DNA from: DATFAS01 sp035254305
Lineage (GTDB): Bacteria; Bacillota; Bacilli; Aneurinibacillales; RAOX-1
Direction of reading: 5' to 3'
NCBI GenBank assembly: GCA_035254305.1
Contig: DATFAS010000235.1
Span: forward strand, 1 to 13,226
DNA length: 13,226 nt
Part shown: positions 5,943 to 13,226 of the stretch, piece after piece
Position numbering within the stretch: position 1 is the stretch's first letter
How the letters are laid out: each line of letters starts with the position of its first letter
Notes under the pieces: model-generated
The model's input: only the letters and a program-made list of their open reading frames with translations
What the model was told of the DNA's origin: nothing
Database searches by the model: none
Made by a program: the position numbers and the translations under genes

Positions 5943-5975
5943 AAAAGGGCAACTAAGCCTTAAAGCCAGCTGCCC
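5943..5975 (-). terminator. Probable terminator between the Fsr-type gene and glmS
   Basis: GGGCAGCTGG (minus strand) pairs with TTAGTTGCCC through about 10 bp including G-U pairs, followed by TTTT. It lies about 70 bp after the exporter stop. A TATAAT at 5981-5986 just upstream leaves open a promoter plus attenuator arrangement, but its -35 is poor. Confidence 0.55.
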
Positions 5976-6044
5976 TAGTCATTATACAAGAACGGATGAA
6001 TCAATTCCAGAAAGTTCATAGGTTTGTCTTTTTATTTATTTTCA

Positions 6045-7268
6045 CTACACCTTAGTTTCCCACTGTTTAAGTTTTTGATCAGACGGTAAGAACACAGTGA
6101 ATATTCCAAGTATCGGTAAGAAGCTACAGAATATCATGATGAAATGTAATCCATAAAGATCCGCCAGTTTCCCCAAAACAACAGAGCCTAAAGCCCCCAT
6201 CCCAAATGCTAAGCCTACAATCAACCCAGAAACCAATCCTACCATTCCAGGGATTAACTCCTGTGCATATACAACAGTAACTGAAAAGCTAGAAAGGAGA
6301 ATAAAACCCATTAATAGAAAGATAGGAAATACCCAATTTAGACCCACATAGGGCAATACCAAAGCAAGAGGAGCTGATCCTAGCATAGAGAATAGAAGAA
6401 CATTTCGCTTACCAAAGCGGTCTGCCAAAGGTCCACCGAAGAAAGTGCCTAATACCCCTGCTGCCAAGAAAGAAAAAATATAATATTGAGCCCCTTCAAT
6501 AGATAATCCATAATTTTTGATCAGATAAAATTGATAGAAATTCGATATTGCTGCCGAATACCAAGACCTTGCAAAAACTAAGAAGATAAGAAGCACCATG
6601 GCAAAAATAATTTGATTTCGTCGCTTGGCATTCACTTCTTTGGAAACAGCTGACTTCTTCTTGCGAGGAAAATAAACTAATTGCTTACGATACCAATTCG
6701 AAACAAAAATAAGGACTAGAACAGCTAATCCAGCTACAGCTGTAAACCAAATCGCCCCAAATTGACCAAGGGGGACAAAGATTAGGGCTGTCATTAATGG
6801 AGCTAATGATTGACCACCATTCCCTCCAACCTGATAGATCGATTGTGCCAGACCACGTCGGTTTCCTGCAGCCATGTAGGCCACACGTGACCCCTCTGGA
6901 TGAAAGGCCGCTGACCCTAGTCCTATAAACACAACACATAAAAGAATGAGAGGAAAGCTATTTGCGTAAGCAAGTCCTAGCATACCAATTAATGAAGAGC
7001 CCATCCCTAATGGTAAAAGAAATGGTGATGCCAACTTATCTGTATATAAACCGACAATCGGCTGCATAATCGAAGACGTCATGTTTAAGGAAAAGGCAAT
7101 CCACCCTAACTGACTAAAGCTTAAGTGCAATGAATTTTCTAAAATAGGAAAGATAGCAGGTATAACAGACTGCATGGAATCATTTAACAAATGAACAAAG
7201 CTAATCGCAAATAAAATCCGATAAATAGTGGGCTGTGTTACAGTCCCCGTTCGAATTGCCGCTTGCAT
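6045..7268 (-). CDS. fsr: MFS exporter, fosmidomycin resistance protein (Fsr) family
   Basis: A protein of 407 residues, the size of E. coli Fsr. I took the ATG at 7268, which has AGAGGAGA 6-7 bp before it; the TTG 18 bp earlier overlaps that binding site. The sequence is hydrophobic throughout with about 12 predicted membrane helices. Family-typical stretches are HLLNDSMQSVIPAIFPIL near the N-terminus, GSAAFHPEGSR (helix 4 region), GGNGGQSLAPL, and ADRFGKRN between helices 8 and 9. Fsr-type proteins are proton-driven efflux pumps in the cytoplasmic membrane; fosmidomycin export is known for E. coli, but the physiological substrate is generally unclear, so drug specificity is an inference. 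It is monocistronic, with terminators at both sides (7377-7405 and 5943-5975). Confidence 0.88.
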   Translation of the reverse strand: MQAAIRTGTVTQPTIYRILFAISFVHLLNDSMQSVIPAIFPILENSLHLSFSQLGWIAFSLNMTSSIMQPIVGLYTDKLASPFLLPLGMGSSLIGMLGLAYANSFPLILLCVVFIGLGSAAFHPEGSRVAYMAAGNRRGLAQSIYQVGGNGGQSLAPLMTALIFVPLGQFGAIWFTAVAGLAVLVLIFVSNWYRKQLVYFPRKKKSAVSKEVNAKRRNQIIFAMVLLIFLVFARSWYSAAISNFYQFYLIKNYGLSIEGAQYYIFSFLAAGVLGTFFGGPLADRFGKRNVLLFSMLGSAPLALVLPYVGLNWVFPIFLLMGFILLSSFSVTVVYAQELIPGMVGLVSGLIVGLAFGMGALGSVVLGKLADLYGLHFIMIFCSFLPILGIFTVFLPSDQKLKQWETKV

Positions 7269-7376
7269 GGAATTCTCCTCTCCCAACCCCGAATTTGAAC
7301 TTTTTCATACAATTGTTTCTTTTATTATCTAATATATAGGTAAACTCTGTTTATTTCCATTTAAATTTTCATATAG

Positions 7377-7405
7377 AAAAGCTTGGTTTGATGAGCAAAC
7401 CAAGC
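7377..7405 (-). terminator. Rho-independent terminator of the sigma/anti-sigma/signal peptidase operon
   Basis: A perfect 10-bp stem (GCTTGGTTTG / CAAACCAAGC, 7381-7405) with a 5-base loop is followed on the minus strand by TTTTC. It begins 12 bp after the signal peptidase stop codon. Confidence 0.88.
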
Positions 7406-7416
7406 CTACTTTCTCC

Positions 7417-7983
7417 TTATGATTTTCGAATATTAGTCAACGGCCAGAACACAAATTCGGATCTACCCACAATTTGGGATTCATCGACTGGGCCTAACTG
7501 CTTCTCAAATCTGCTATCAAGGCTATTTTGACGATTATCTCCCATGACAAATATTTTTCCCTGTGGCACCTCAACAGGCCCAAAATCTCCTGTAAACATT
7601 TTACCTTGTTTTTCAAACTGTTGTTTCTCTGTTTCTATATAGGGTTCATCTACCTTCTGGTCATTAATATAGAGCAGATCATCTTTCACTTGTACTTTAT
7701 CACCAGGCAGCCCAATGACTCTCTTCACAAAGTCCTTCTCCTTGGTGGCATGAAAGACAATAATGTCCCCTCTCTTCGGACCACTAACAAGATAAACTAG
7801 TTTATTCACAAATACTCGTTCTTGGTCGTGGAGCGTGGTTTCCATAGAATGTCCATCCACCACATAAGGTGCAAAGAGGAAAGAACGAATGAAATAGGCC
7901 AAACCAATCGCAATAATTAAGGCCTTACTCCATTCCCATAGCTCATTTTTTTTTGATTTAGTAGAAACTGTCATTCCAGACAT
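7417..7983 (-). CDS. sipS: Type I signal peptidase
   Basis: A protein of 188 residues, the usual size for Bacillus Sip proteins. It has a short cytosolic N-terminus, one membrane anchor at about 20-38 (ALIIAIGLAYFIRSFLFAPY), then the catalytic domain outside the membrane. The Ser-Lys dyad is visible: S46 in DGHSMETTL and K87 in VKRVIGLPGD. The conserved box GDNRQNSLDSR is at 148-158. It removes signal peptides from secreted proteins. The start ATG has AAGGGG about 10 bp upstream. It lies 20 bp behind the short anti-sigma candidate and so is the last gene of an operon with an ECF sigma factor, followed by a strong terminator. The symbol reflects family only; several sip paralogues usually exist. 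Confidence 0.93.
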   Translation of the reverse strand: MSGMTVSTKSKKNELWEWSKALIIAIGLAYFIRSFLFAPYVVDGHSMETTLHDQERVFVNKLVYLVSGPKRGDIIVFHATKEKDFVKRVIGLPGDKVQVKDDLLYINDQKVDEPYIETEKQQFEKQGKMFTGDFGPVEVPQGKIFVMGDNRQNSLDSRFEKQLGPVDESQIVGRSEFVFWPLTNIRKS

Positions 7984-8003
7984 TGTTCATAAACCCCTTC
8001 CAT

Positions 8004-8207
8004 TTAGTAAACCGCAATAGGAACAGACATAATCGTAGTAAAAAAGGACACAACAACAGGAATACGAATCATCATTGAATAAGGAAGTGGGATTCGTTCA
8101 AGTTGTTCAAGTTGCTCAAACACTTCATCCTTCACTCTAGGAGTAAGCACTAATTCGTCGCAAGCAGCATCAAAGGTACGCCTAATTTGATTTTCTAAAT
8201 CATTCAT
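8004..8207 (-). CDS. Very short membrane protein, putative anti-sigma factor
   Basis: A protein of 67 residues with an N-terminal acidic/amphipathic part (about 1-44, MNDLENQIRRTFDAACDEL) and a single hydrophobic segment at about 46-66 that ends the protein. Its ATG overlaps the sigma gene stop by 8 bp (ATGAATGA), and its AGGAGG lies inside the sigma gene, so the two are translationally coupled, the usual arrangement of ECF sigma and cognate anti-sigma genes. There is no zinc HX3CX2C motif (only one Cys) and no extracytoplasmic domain, so the usual sensor part is missing. The role is inferred from position and topology; an unrelated small membrane protein is possible. I found no in-frame continuation after the stop, so truncation is not obvious. 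Confidence 0.6.
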   Translation of the reverse strand: MNDLENQIRRTFDAACDELVLTPRVKDEVFEQLEQLERIPLPYSMMIRIPVVVSFFTTIMSVPIAVY

Positions 8208-8751
8208 GGCAGATAACCTCCTGAATGGAATCTGTATATTCTTCCGAGATCTGATTACGCAATTTCTTTAAGCCACTGTTAAGGCGGGATTTAACGGTTC
8301 CAACAGGAATACCGAGAATTTCGGATATCTCTTCCTGACTGCATTCATTTAAATACTTCAGCACGATCACTGACTGCAGCTTATAGGGTAAAGAACGAAT
8401 CTGATTCCACAACATAATATCCTGTTCCCGCTTTAAAACATAATCGGCTGGTGTCTCATGCTCACGACCTGTCACCAATTCCCAAAAACGCATCACTTTG
8501 TTTTTTCGAAAATAGTTTTTTGCTACATTAATAGTTACTCGATACAACCAAGCCTCAAACGATTTCGTCTCGTCATAACTCCCAAGCTTTGTGAAGACTC
8601 GCAAAAAAGTTTCCTGGGTCACGTCCTCTGCATTTGCAACACTTCTAGTAAGCAAAAAAGCCGTACGATACACTTGCTTACTGTACTGCTCATAAAGTTC
8701 TCCCAACGCGGTTTTATTCTGTTCTTTACACCGGCGGATCAACTTGTTCAT
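8200..8751 (-). CDS. ECF-type RNA polymerase sigma factor
   Basis: A protein of 183 residues from the ATG at 8751, which has TGGAGGAAA 7 bp upstream; an in-frame ATG 48 bp earlier is less likely. The sigma-70 region 2 spans about 15-85, with LYEQYSKQVYRTAFLL, AEDVTQETFLRVF and FEAWLYRVTINVAKNYFRK. Region 4 is at about 112-166, with LPYKLQSVIVLKYLNE, CSQEEISEILGIPVGTVKSR and LKKLR as the helix-turn-helix. It lacks regions 1 and 3, as expected for the extracytoplasmic function class. It would direct RNA polymerase to a stress regulon. It is the first gene of an operon with a short membrane protein and a signal peptidase. GAAC-N16-GTGTAT on the minus strand upstream may be an autoregulated promoter, but this is weak. 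Confidence 0.95.
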   Translation of the reverse strand: MNKLIRRCKEQNKTALGELYEQYSKQVYRTAFLLTRSVANAEDVTQETFLRVFTKLGSYDETKSFEAWLYRVTINVAKNYFRKNKVMRFWELVTGREHETPADYVLKREQDIMLWNQIRSLPYKLQSVIVLKYLNECSQEEISEILGIPVGTVKSRLNSGLKKLRNQISEEYTDSIQEVICHE

Positions 8752-8961
8752 GATTTTCCTCCAAGGTTCTTTCACTCTATATACACTACTTATTTTCATT
8801 TCGTTCGATTTTTTCTATAAAATTTTTCTTCTATCTATTTTAAATGAACTTTAACAGAAATGATTTTCTTTTTTCTACCTTTTAAACACTTCTCATTTAA
8901 ATTTTTTTAAAAATAATACGGTTGGTAAATAATTTCTAGTGCTAATATTTCGCGTATCAAA

Positions 8962-9033
8962 TATAATGAAATCAGCTAAATAACACAGGTATTGTTTAGC
9001 GTTGAGAGATTAGGCCCGCAAGGGCCCTTTTTT
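8962..9033 (+). ncRNA. Candidate small RNA of about 60 nt
   Basis: A perfect TATAAT (8962-8967) is followed about 45 bp later by a compact terminator hairpin. Transcription from about 8974 would yield a roughly 60-nt RNA. The -35 element is weak (GTGCTA at 17 bp) and there is no open frame of note, so this is suggestive only. Confidence 0.3.
9013..9033 (+). terminator. Rho-independent terminator, plus strand
   Basis: GGCCC-GCAA-GGGCC is followed by C and six T (9028-9033). It is a short, very stable stem with a GCAA tetraloop. Confidence 0.75.
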
Positions 9034-9238
9034 ATTCCTAAAATAATAGAGAACCCATCCGGGTCCCCTAGTTGAGATAAATATATTAAAATAACAACAA
9101 CAATATTCTTATCAATAGAGAAAACCAGCTTACTAACATTAGTACACTAAAAAAAGTTCACATTTTTTTAAGGTTCAATTAATCATGTAGAAGTAGTATA
9201 AGGATGTGACCTCAGTACTAATGTAAAATCCCTTCTAT

Positions 9239-9276
9239 GCGACTTGTCCCCCCCTTGGGCTAGTCGCACTTTTTTT
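9239..9276 (+). terminator. Rho-independent terminator, plus strand
   Basis: The stem GCGACT (9239-9244) / AGTCGC (9262-9267), extended inside by C-rich and G-rich arms, is followed by a run of seven T (9270-9276). It faces away from the DUF421 gene, so it is not that gene's terminator. Confidence 0.65.
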
Positions 9277-9291
9277 AAGAAAATGATCCCT

Positions 9292-9873
9292 TTACTGTAA
9301 ATAAGGCGGATGCTGTTGCTCATGCCCCTGCTTTTCTACTTCTGTGAATAGATTTTGCTGGCCCCTTGCCTTATCCGGCTGTTTTTGTATTTTATCCCCG
9401 AACCATTTCTCTAAATCAGCCAAGGTTAATGGTTTAGCATGTGGCATCAGTTCATAACCTAGCTCTCCGTTTGTCTCAATTGTCCCCATTTTAACATCGG
9501 AAAAACTAGCAATCCCCTTCTGCCGTAACCTCATTTCAAGATTATCCACCGTAATACGGAGCTTAGCTAAATTTGCGTAATCAGGTTTTCCATCCTTTAA
9601 AACAATAACCGATTTACCAGTTACTAGCTTTTCAAAGAAATTGAACTTTAATCCTAGATATTCAACGATAACTAGAAATAAAATGAACACTCCAGCAGCA
9701 AGAAGTGTTTTCATCACTCCTTCTGAAGCTAACGGTGCAACAATAATGGCTCCAATAGAGAGCATAACAATTGTTTCAGCTACACTCATCTGAGAAATGG
9801 ATTTTCGCCCTCCCAGGCGAAGGAGAATTAGCCCTCCGGCAACTAGGATCAGAGCATTCCAAATCACGCTCAT
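9292..9873 (-). CDS. DUF421 (YetF/YcaP-like) membrane protein
   Basis: A protein of 193 residues from the ATG at 9873, chosen because AGGAGG lies 6 bp before it; the ATG two codons earlier touches the binding site. It has three N-terminal hydrophobic segments (about 3-20, 34-50 and 57-76), with the family signature RLGGRKSISQMSVAE between the first two. A soluble domain follows (about 85-165) containing SVIVLKDGKPDYANLAKLRITVDNLEMRLRQ in pieces typical of DUF421, and a polar, glutamine-rich tail (GHEQQHPPYLQ). DUF421 proteins such as YetF are linked to spore germination and membrane physiology in Bacillus, but the biochemical role is not settled. It is separated by 96 bp from the amidase gene upstream, so co-transcription is possible but not shown. 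Confidence 0.88.
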   Translation of the reverse strand: MSVIWNALILVAGGLILLRLGGRKSISQMSVAETIVMLSIGAIIVAPLASEGVMKTLLAAGVFILFLVIVEYLGLKFNFFEKLVTGKSVIVLKDGKPDYANLAKLRITVDNLEMRLRQKGIASFSDVKMGTIETNGELGYELMPHAKPLTLADLEKWFGDKIQKQPDKARGQQNLFTEVEKQGHEQQHPPYLQ

Positions 9874-9969
9874 ATGCATCCTCCTAAACCTAATTTACAT
9901 GATCCTGTTTTCTTATCACTTAAAGGTTAAGATAACCATTAGACTCTATTCAAATTCATTATTTCTCAA

Positions 9970-11388
9970 CTATTGGTTTACATTCCACCTCAATGAAGGG
10001 ATTTCTACTTCCTGCTCAAACGCATAGCCAATTCGGTATAGATTAGCCTCATCGAAATGCTTCCCAATCAGCTGCATCCCTATGGGCATACCATCACTAG
10101 AAAATCCACAAGGGACGGATAAGCTTGGAAAGCCAGTTAAATTCGTTGGCCCGTTAAGACGGAGTAATGCAGAATATATATGCTCTTTTTGGCCATTCAC
10201 TTCAACCTCTCGCTGTCCGATATTCTTTGGTGTGATAGCCAAGGTTGGAACAAGAAGAGAATCGGCAGTTTTAAACACATCATTGAACCTCTTAACGGCA
10301 TCCCTGCGTATTTGTGCTGCCTTTACATATTCATAGCCCTTCGTTTCCTTACTAGCTACTAAACGTTCCTTGACTTCCGGGTGATAAAGATCAGGATATT
10401 TTTCCATCCACTCTTGGTGCACTGCATAAGCCTCACTGCGAATCGTCATGAGTTGAGCCCATGGAACATCTTGAAGATCCAGGTCAACTTCTATGATCGT
10501 AGCACCAAGGTCTTGATAGATCTGTTTGGCTTGATCAATAGCCAAGCGAACTTCCTCCTCGATATTGTCATAGTAGAAGGATGTTGGGATGGCAATGACT
10601 GCTCCTTTTACCCCTTTTTCAAGATATCTTGTGAAATCTTCCGGATCTTCCTTAACCGAATAGGGGTCTAATCCATCATATCCAGCCAGAATACTCAGCA
10701 TAATGGCATTATCTCGAATAGTACGGGTCATAGGGCCAACATGATCTAGAGTATATCCTAATGGGAACACGCCGAATTTACTGACTCGTCCAAAACTTGG
10801 TTTCATCCCAATGATGCCACACGAAGACGATGGAATCCGAATCGAACCACCGGTATCCGTACCGAGTGCTCCGTAACACATACCTGTTGAGACAGCTGCA
10901 CCTGAACCACTACTAGACCCACCTGTCATTTTATTTGTATCATAAGGATTTCTAACAGCGCCGAAATAAGAGACATCTCCAGATGGCCCATAGGCAAACT
11001 CATGAGTATTTAATTTTCCTACAATGATAGCCCCATTCTGCTTAAGAAGATTGACAACCGTAGCACTCTGATTTGGTATGTAATCACTGAAAATTTGAGA
11101 TCCCATGGTTGTCCGAACACCTGCTGTTTCAATCAAATCTTTAAGTCCAATAGGCACTCCATGGAGATATCCACGCCATTCTCCCTTACTTAATTCTTTT
11201 TCTGCTTTCTTCGCATCCTCTAAAGCCTGCTCAGCCAATATCGTGATGTAAGCATTTAATGTTGGGTTTAATTTATCGATTCGTGATAACAACATCTTTG
11301 TAATCTCAACGGGCGAGACTTGTTTATTTTTATATTGGATAGCTAAATTTGCGATATCTAAGCCTAAAAATTCTTTAGAGTTCCCCAT
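9970..11388 (-). CDS. Amidase signature (AS) family hydrolase
   Basis: A protein of 472 residues from the ATG at 11388 (AAAGGAG 8 bp upstream; the ATG six codons earlier overlaps it). The Ser-cis-Ser-Lys triad is readable: K83 in GVPIGLKDLIETAG, S158 in TGGSSSGSGAAVS, and nucleophile S182 in GTDTGGSIRIPSS. The C-terminal part LTGFPSLSVPCGF with MPIGMQLIGKHFDE is also typical. It resembles the GatA subunit of the tRNA amidotransferase, but there is no gatB or gatC nearby, so a stand-alone amidase acting on a small amide is more likely; the substrate is unknown. No signal peptide is seen. It starts 33 bp after the YqjA-like gene and probably shares its transcript. Confidence 0.93.
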   Translation of the reverse strand: MGNSKEFLGLDIANLAIQYKNKQVSPVEITKMLLSRIDKLNPTLNAYITILAEQALEDAKKAEKELSKGEWRGYLHGVPIGLKDLIETAGVRTTMGSQIFSDYIPNQSATVVNLLKQNGAIIVGKLNTHEFAYGPSGDVSYFGAVRNPYDTNKMTGGSSSGSGAAVSTGMCYGALGTDTGGSIRIPSSSCGIIGMKPSFGRVSKFGVFPLGYTLDHVGPMTRTIRDNAIMLSILAGYDGLDPYSVKEDPEDFTRYLEKGVKGAVIAIPTSFYYDNIEEEVRLAIDQAKQIYQDLGATIIEVDLDLQDVPWAQLMTIRSEAYAVHQEWMEKYPDLYHPEVKERLVASKETKGYEYVKAAQIRRDAVKRFNDVFKTADSLLVPTLAITPKNIGQREVEVNGQKEHIYSALLRLNGPTNLTGFPSLSVPCGFSSDGMPIGMQLIGKHFDEANLYRIGYAFEQEVEIPSLRWNVNQ

Positions 11389-11421
11389 GGAAATAACTCC
11401 TTTCATCCATTAAAAATGGTT

Positions 11422-12390
11422 TTAATCCTTTTTTCGTTTTTTGGTTAATTCATCTAAATAATTCTGCTTAATCGTTAAGAGCTGTTCAAACTCATTGAGC
11501 AAATAGAACAAGGATGCTCTTGTTTCGAATTCTTCCCTTGTTTTGGGTAACTCTGTCTTCTTGATCTCTGTTCGTAGCAAGGCAATTTGATCTAAGAAGA
11601 CATAAGCCGTATTACTCGGATGAATATGTTTGCTAAGCTCCTCTACAAATTCAGATAATTGCCTTCCTTGAGGTACATCCTGATGCAGTCGAGATACAAT
11701 TGGTAAAACACGTTCTAATAAATCGAACTGCTTTTCTCTCATCTCGAAATAATAATAATCCGTATCATGCTGCTTAAGAAAGTCATTTTCAAGTTTCTGT
11801 ATGGTGAATCCTTTCGCTTGGGAAAGCATCTCTGGGGTTTCAATCATTTCCTTTCCATCCCAATTACTTTCCCCTACTCGCAAATAGATCGCATACTCCA
11901 TGAGGATGCGGCCAAAATTCTCTTCAATTTTGGTTTGTAATTCCCGAATTCTAAGATCATTATTCGGCATGTATAAATTCATCAGTAAACCAATACCAAT
12001 ACCAATGGCTATAATCTGTATTTCATTCAAAAATAAAGCGAAGCCTACCTCTTGTGCTATGTATAAGTGGAGAACAATAACTGATCCCGTTACAAACCCT
12101 TCTTGGGCCTTCAGGCGGACCAAAATAGGTAAATAAACAAGGATTAAGAGCCCCATGGCTATCCAATTGTATCCTAATAATTCAAAGAAGACAGCACCAA
12201 TACTGAACCCTAATAAACAAGAAATGATGCGATTGAGAGAGCTTATGAGAGATCGTTTGCGTGTTACCTGTATACTAAGAATCGTCAATATACCCGCAGA
12301 TACATAGAATTGCAAGCCCAAAGATTGAGCAATTAAAATAGATAGGGAAGCTCCTAAGGCAGTTTTCAGTGTTCGATATCCAATCTTCAA
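11422..12390 (-). CDS. yqjA: Aromatic acid exporter family (YqjA-like, FUSC/ArAE_1) membrane protein
   Basis: A protein of 322 residues, the length I recall for B. subtilis YqjA. It starts with TTG at 12390, with AAAGGCGG 6 bp upstream. The N-terminal 140 residues form about six hydrophobic segments, with RTLKTALGASLSILIAQSLG and ITRKRS-like VTRKRSLISSLNRI characteristic of the ArAE_1 module. Residues about 145-322 are a soluble, charged, helical C-terminal domain ending in KKRKKD. Family members are presumed exporters of aromatic or other organic acids; the substrate is not established. It is the first gene of a likely two- or three-gene operon with an amidase and DUF421 protein, transcribed away from the small gene at 12535. 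Confidence 0.87.
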   Translation of the reverse strand: MKIGYRTLKTALGASLSILIAQSLGLQFYVSAGILTILSIQVTRKRSLISSLNRIISCLLGFSIGAVFFELLGYNWIAMGLLILVYLPILVRLKAQEGFVTGSVIVLHLYIAQEVGFALFLNEIQIIAIGIGIGLLMNLYMPNNDLRIRELQTKIEENFGRILMEYAIYLRVGESNWDGKEMIETPEMLSQAKGFTIQKLENDFLKQHDTDYYYFEMREKQFDLLERVLPIVSRLHQDVPQGRQLSEFVEELSKHIHPSNTAYVFLDQIALLRTEIKKTELPKTREEFETRASLFYLLNEFEQLLTIKQNYLDELTKKRKKD

Positions 12391-12534
12391 GCTATACCGC
12401 CTTTCTCTATTTTTTTATTAACTATTTTTCTAACCTATTTTTTAAATACGGACCAAAATACTCACATTCTATCGAAATATTTAGAGTAGCACCATAAGCA
12501 ATTAACACCCTTGATTTCGAAAGGACGCACTACT

Positions 12535-12675
12535 GTGAAAAAAACAGAAATTCATTTAGCCGAACACCTGGAGAAATGGGGCTGTGATAATGTTATCACA
12601 AAAGCAGCAGTCCTAGAACTTCTAAAAATGTTAGGCCATCAAATTGAAAACGGAAAAATTAAAGTCGATCATTAG
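12535..12675 (+). CDS. Small hypothetical protein, 46 residues
   Basis: GTG at 12535 is preceded by AAAGGA about 9 bp upstream and followed by 46 codons to TAG. The product starts VKKTEIHLAEHLEKWGCDNV and ends in GKIKVDH. It is charged and helix-prone with one Cys and no membrane segment. Codon use looks normal for the neighbourhood and the frame fills the gap between a divergent gene and the HIT gene, which supports it being real. I do not recognise the family. It runs in the same direction as the HIT gene 80 bp downstream, but a separate TATAAT lies between them. Confidence 0.6.
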   Translation: MKKTEIHLAEHLEKWGCDNVITKAAVLELLKMLGHQIENGKIKVDH

Positions 12676-12720
12676 GACAAGTTAGGTTTTTTTTGGTAAA
12701 ATTAACAGTAAGTTTTATAC

Positions 12721-12726
12721 TATAAT
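12721..12726 (+). promoter_or_regulatory. Probable -10 box of the HIT-family gene
   Basis: A perfect TATAAT lies 30 bp before the GTG start and about 12 bp before the AAAGGGGAGG binding site. There is no good -35 at 16-18 bp, so promoter strength is uncertain. Confidence 0.4.
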
Positions 12727-12755
12727 AGATTAAATTAAAAGGGGAGGCTTTAAAA

Positions 12756-13094
12756 GTGGATTGTATTTTTTGCAAAATCATTAATGGAGAAATCCCTTCC
12801 AAAAAAGTATACGAAGATGAAGATGTGGTATCATTCCATGACATCAACCCGATTGCACCTGTGCATATTCTTACCATTCCCAAAAAACACATTTCTTCCC
12901 TTCTTGCCATTGAAGAGGAAGATAAGGAGCTAATAGGCCGTCTTCACCTTGCCCTCCAGAAAGTAGCCAAAGAAATGGGAGTTGACCAGTCTGGGTTTCG
13001 TGTGATAACAAATACTGGAGAACATGGACAACAAACGGTTCACCATATTCATTATCATCTAATCGGTGGACGTCAACTAGATTGGAAAATGTAA
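12756..13094 (+). CDS. HIT-family purine nucleotide phosphoramidase (HinT-like)
   Basis: A protein of 112 residues starting with GTG at 12756, with AAAGGGGAGG 8 bp upstream. It begins CIFCKIINGEIPS, the standard HIT opening (C3 and C6 of the zinc-like CXXC position), and ends with the histidine triad H97-I-H99-Y-H101-L followed by IGGRQLDWKM. Length and layout match bacterial HinT rather than the longer Bacillus Hit (about 145). HinT enzymes hydrolyse adenosine phosphoramidates and aminoacyl-adenylates in the cytosol. It is the only clear plus-strand conserved gene in the window and likely has its own promoter. Confidence 0.95.
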   Translation: MDCIFCKIINGEIPSKKVYEDEDVVSFHDINPIAPVHILTIPKKHISSLLAIEEEDKELIGRLHLALQKVAKEMGVDQSGFRVITNTGEHGQQTVHHIHYHLIGGRQLDWKM

Positions 13095-13226
13095 TTGAGC
13101 ATGGTAAAACTTGGCTGGCATCAAGCTCTTAGGCACTGATTGCAGCCTATTTGGACCTATGTGTGGATCGAATGCAAGGAAATTTAGAAATTCTGTTACA
13201 CAAAAATAAAGCCACCAACTTCATGA
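13095..13226. other. Unassigned right edge of the window
   Basis: No terminator or start site could be recognised after the HIT gene. A short plus-strand frame is open to the edge (from about 13131, reading ALIAAYLDLCVDRMQGN) but lacks a ribosome binding site and is too short to judge. Confidence 0.3.

Larger units (their letters stand above)
8752..9291. other. Non-coding AT-rich stretch with two plus-strand terminators
   Basis: No credible protein gene lies here on either strand. It contains the upstream region of the sigma operon, a TATAAT at 8962-8967 (+), a GC-rich terminator at 9013-9033 (+), a second small hairpin at about 9051-9066, and another terminator at 9239-9276 (+). Both plus-strand terminators lack a recognisable gene before them, which suggests small RNAs. 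Confidence 0.5.

Noticed and set aside
9051..9066. Small hairpin GAACCC/GGGTCC as a minus-strand terminator of the DUF421 gene
   Set aside because: The stem is only six pairs with one G-U, the downstream run is TCTATTATTTT, and it lies more than 200 bp after the stop codon.
10381..10671. Plus-strand frame of 96 codons inside the amidase gene
   Set aside because: It is antisense to a fully conserved enzyme gene, with no ribosome binding site.
9970..11388. GatA, tRNA amidotransferase subunit A
   Set aside because: The amidase triad is shared by the whole AS family; gatC and gatB are absent and the neighbours are a YqjA-like transporter and DUF421.

Overview
The window reads as chromosomal DNA of a low-to-moderate GC Gram-positive bacterium of the Bacillales. 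The signs are strong AGGAGG-type ribosome binding sites, frequent GTG/TTG starts, and Bacillus-like GlmS, YqjA-type, YetF/DUF421 and Sip-type proteins. The genus cannot be fixed from the sequence; a Thermoactinomycetaceae-like or related lineage is a guess. Almost every core gene lies on the minus strand.

Layout. 1-731 (-) is the N-terminal part of a membrane chemoreceptor-type protein cut by the window edge. 732-1400 is AT-rich and holds a broken small ORF plus a decayed pair of transposase-binding-like repeats. 1403-3974 is an accessory island lodged directly behind glmS. It has two related units (1403-1917 and 3353-3974), each ending in a miniature element with Tn7-like ends: TGT/ACA termini and arrays of a 17-bp site with core ACAATAAAGC. 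Between them lie an intact HEPN-type (RX4H) gene and the remains of a second gene disrupted around an imperfect repeat. The glmS-proximal end sits 24 bp after the glmS stop codon, the classical attTn7 position. No tns transposition genes are in the window, so the elements are non-autonomous or relics.

3999-5834 (-) is glmS, whose N-terminal catalytic cysteine codon reads as serine. 6045-7268 (-) is an Fsr-type MFS exporter. 7417-8751 (-) is a tight operon of an ECF sigma factor, a very short membrane protein likely to be its anti-sigma factor, and a type I signal peptidase, closed by a strong terminator. 8752-9291 is a non-coding stretch with two plus-strand terminators that have no obvious gene in front of them. 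9292-12390 (-) is a probable YqjA-like transporter / amidase / DUF421 cluster. 12535-12675 (+) is a 46-residue unrecognised small protein and 12756-13094 (+) a HIT-family (HinT-like) hydrolase. The last 130 bases hold nothing I can assign.

The most interesting part is the glmS-attTn7 island: stacked miniature Tn7-like elements that appear to bring their own transcription terminator, a lone HEPN gene as cargo, and a neighbouring GlmS lacking its usual nucleophile.
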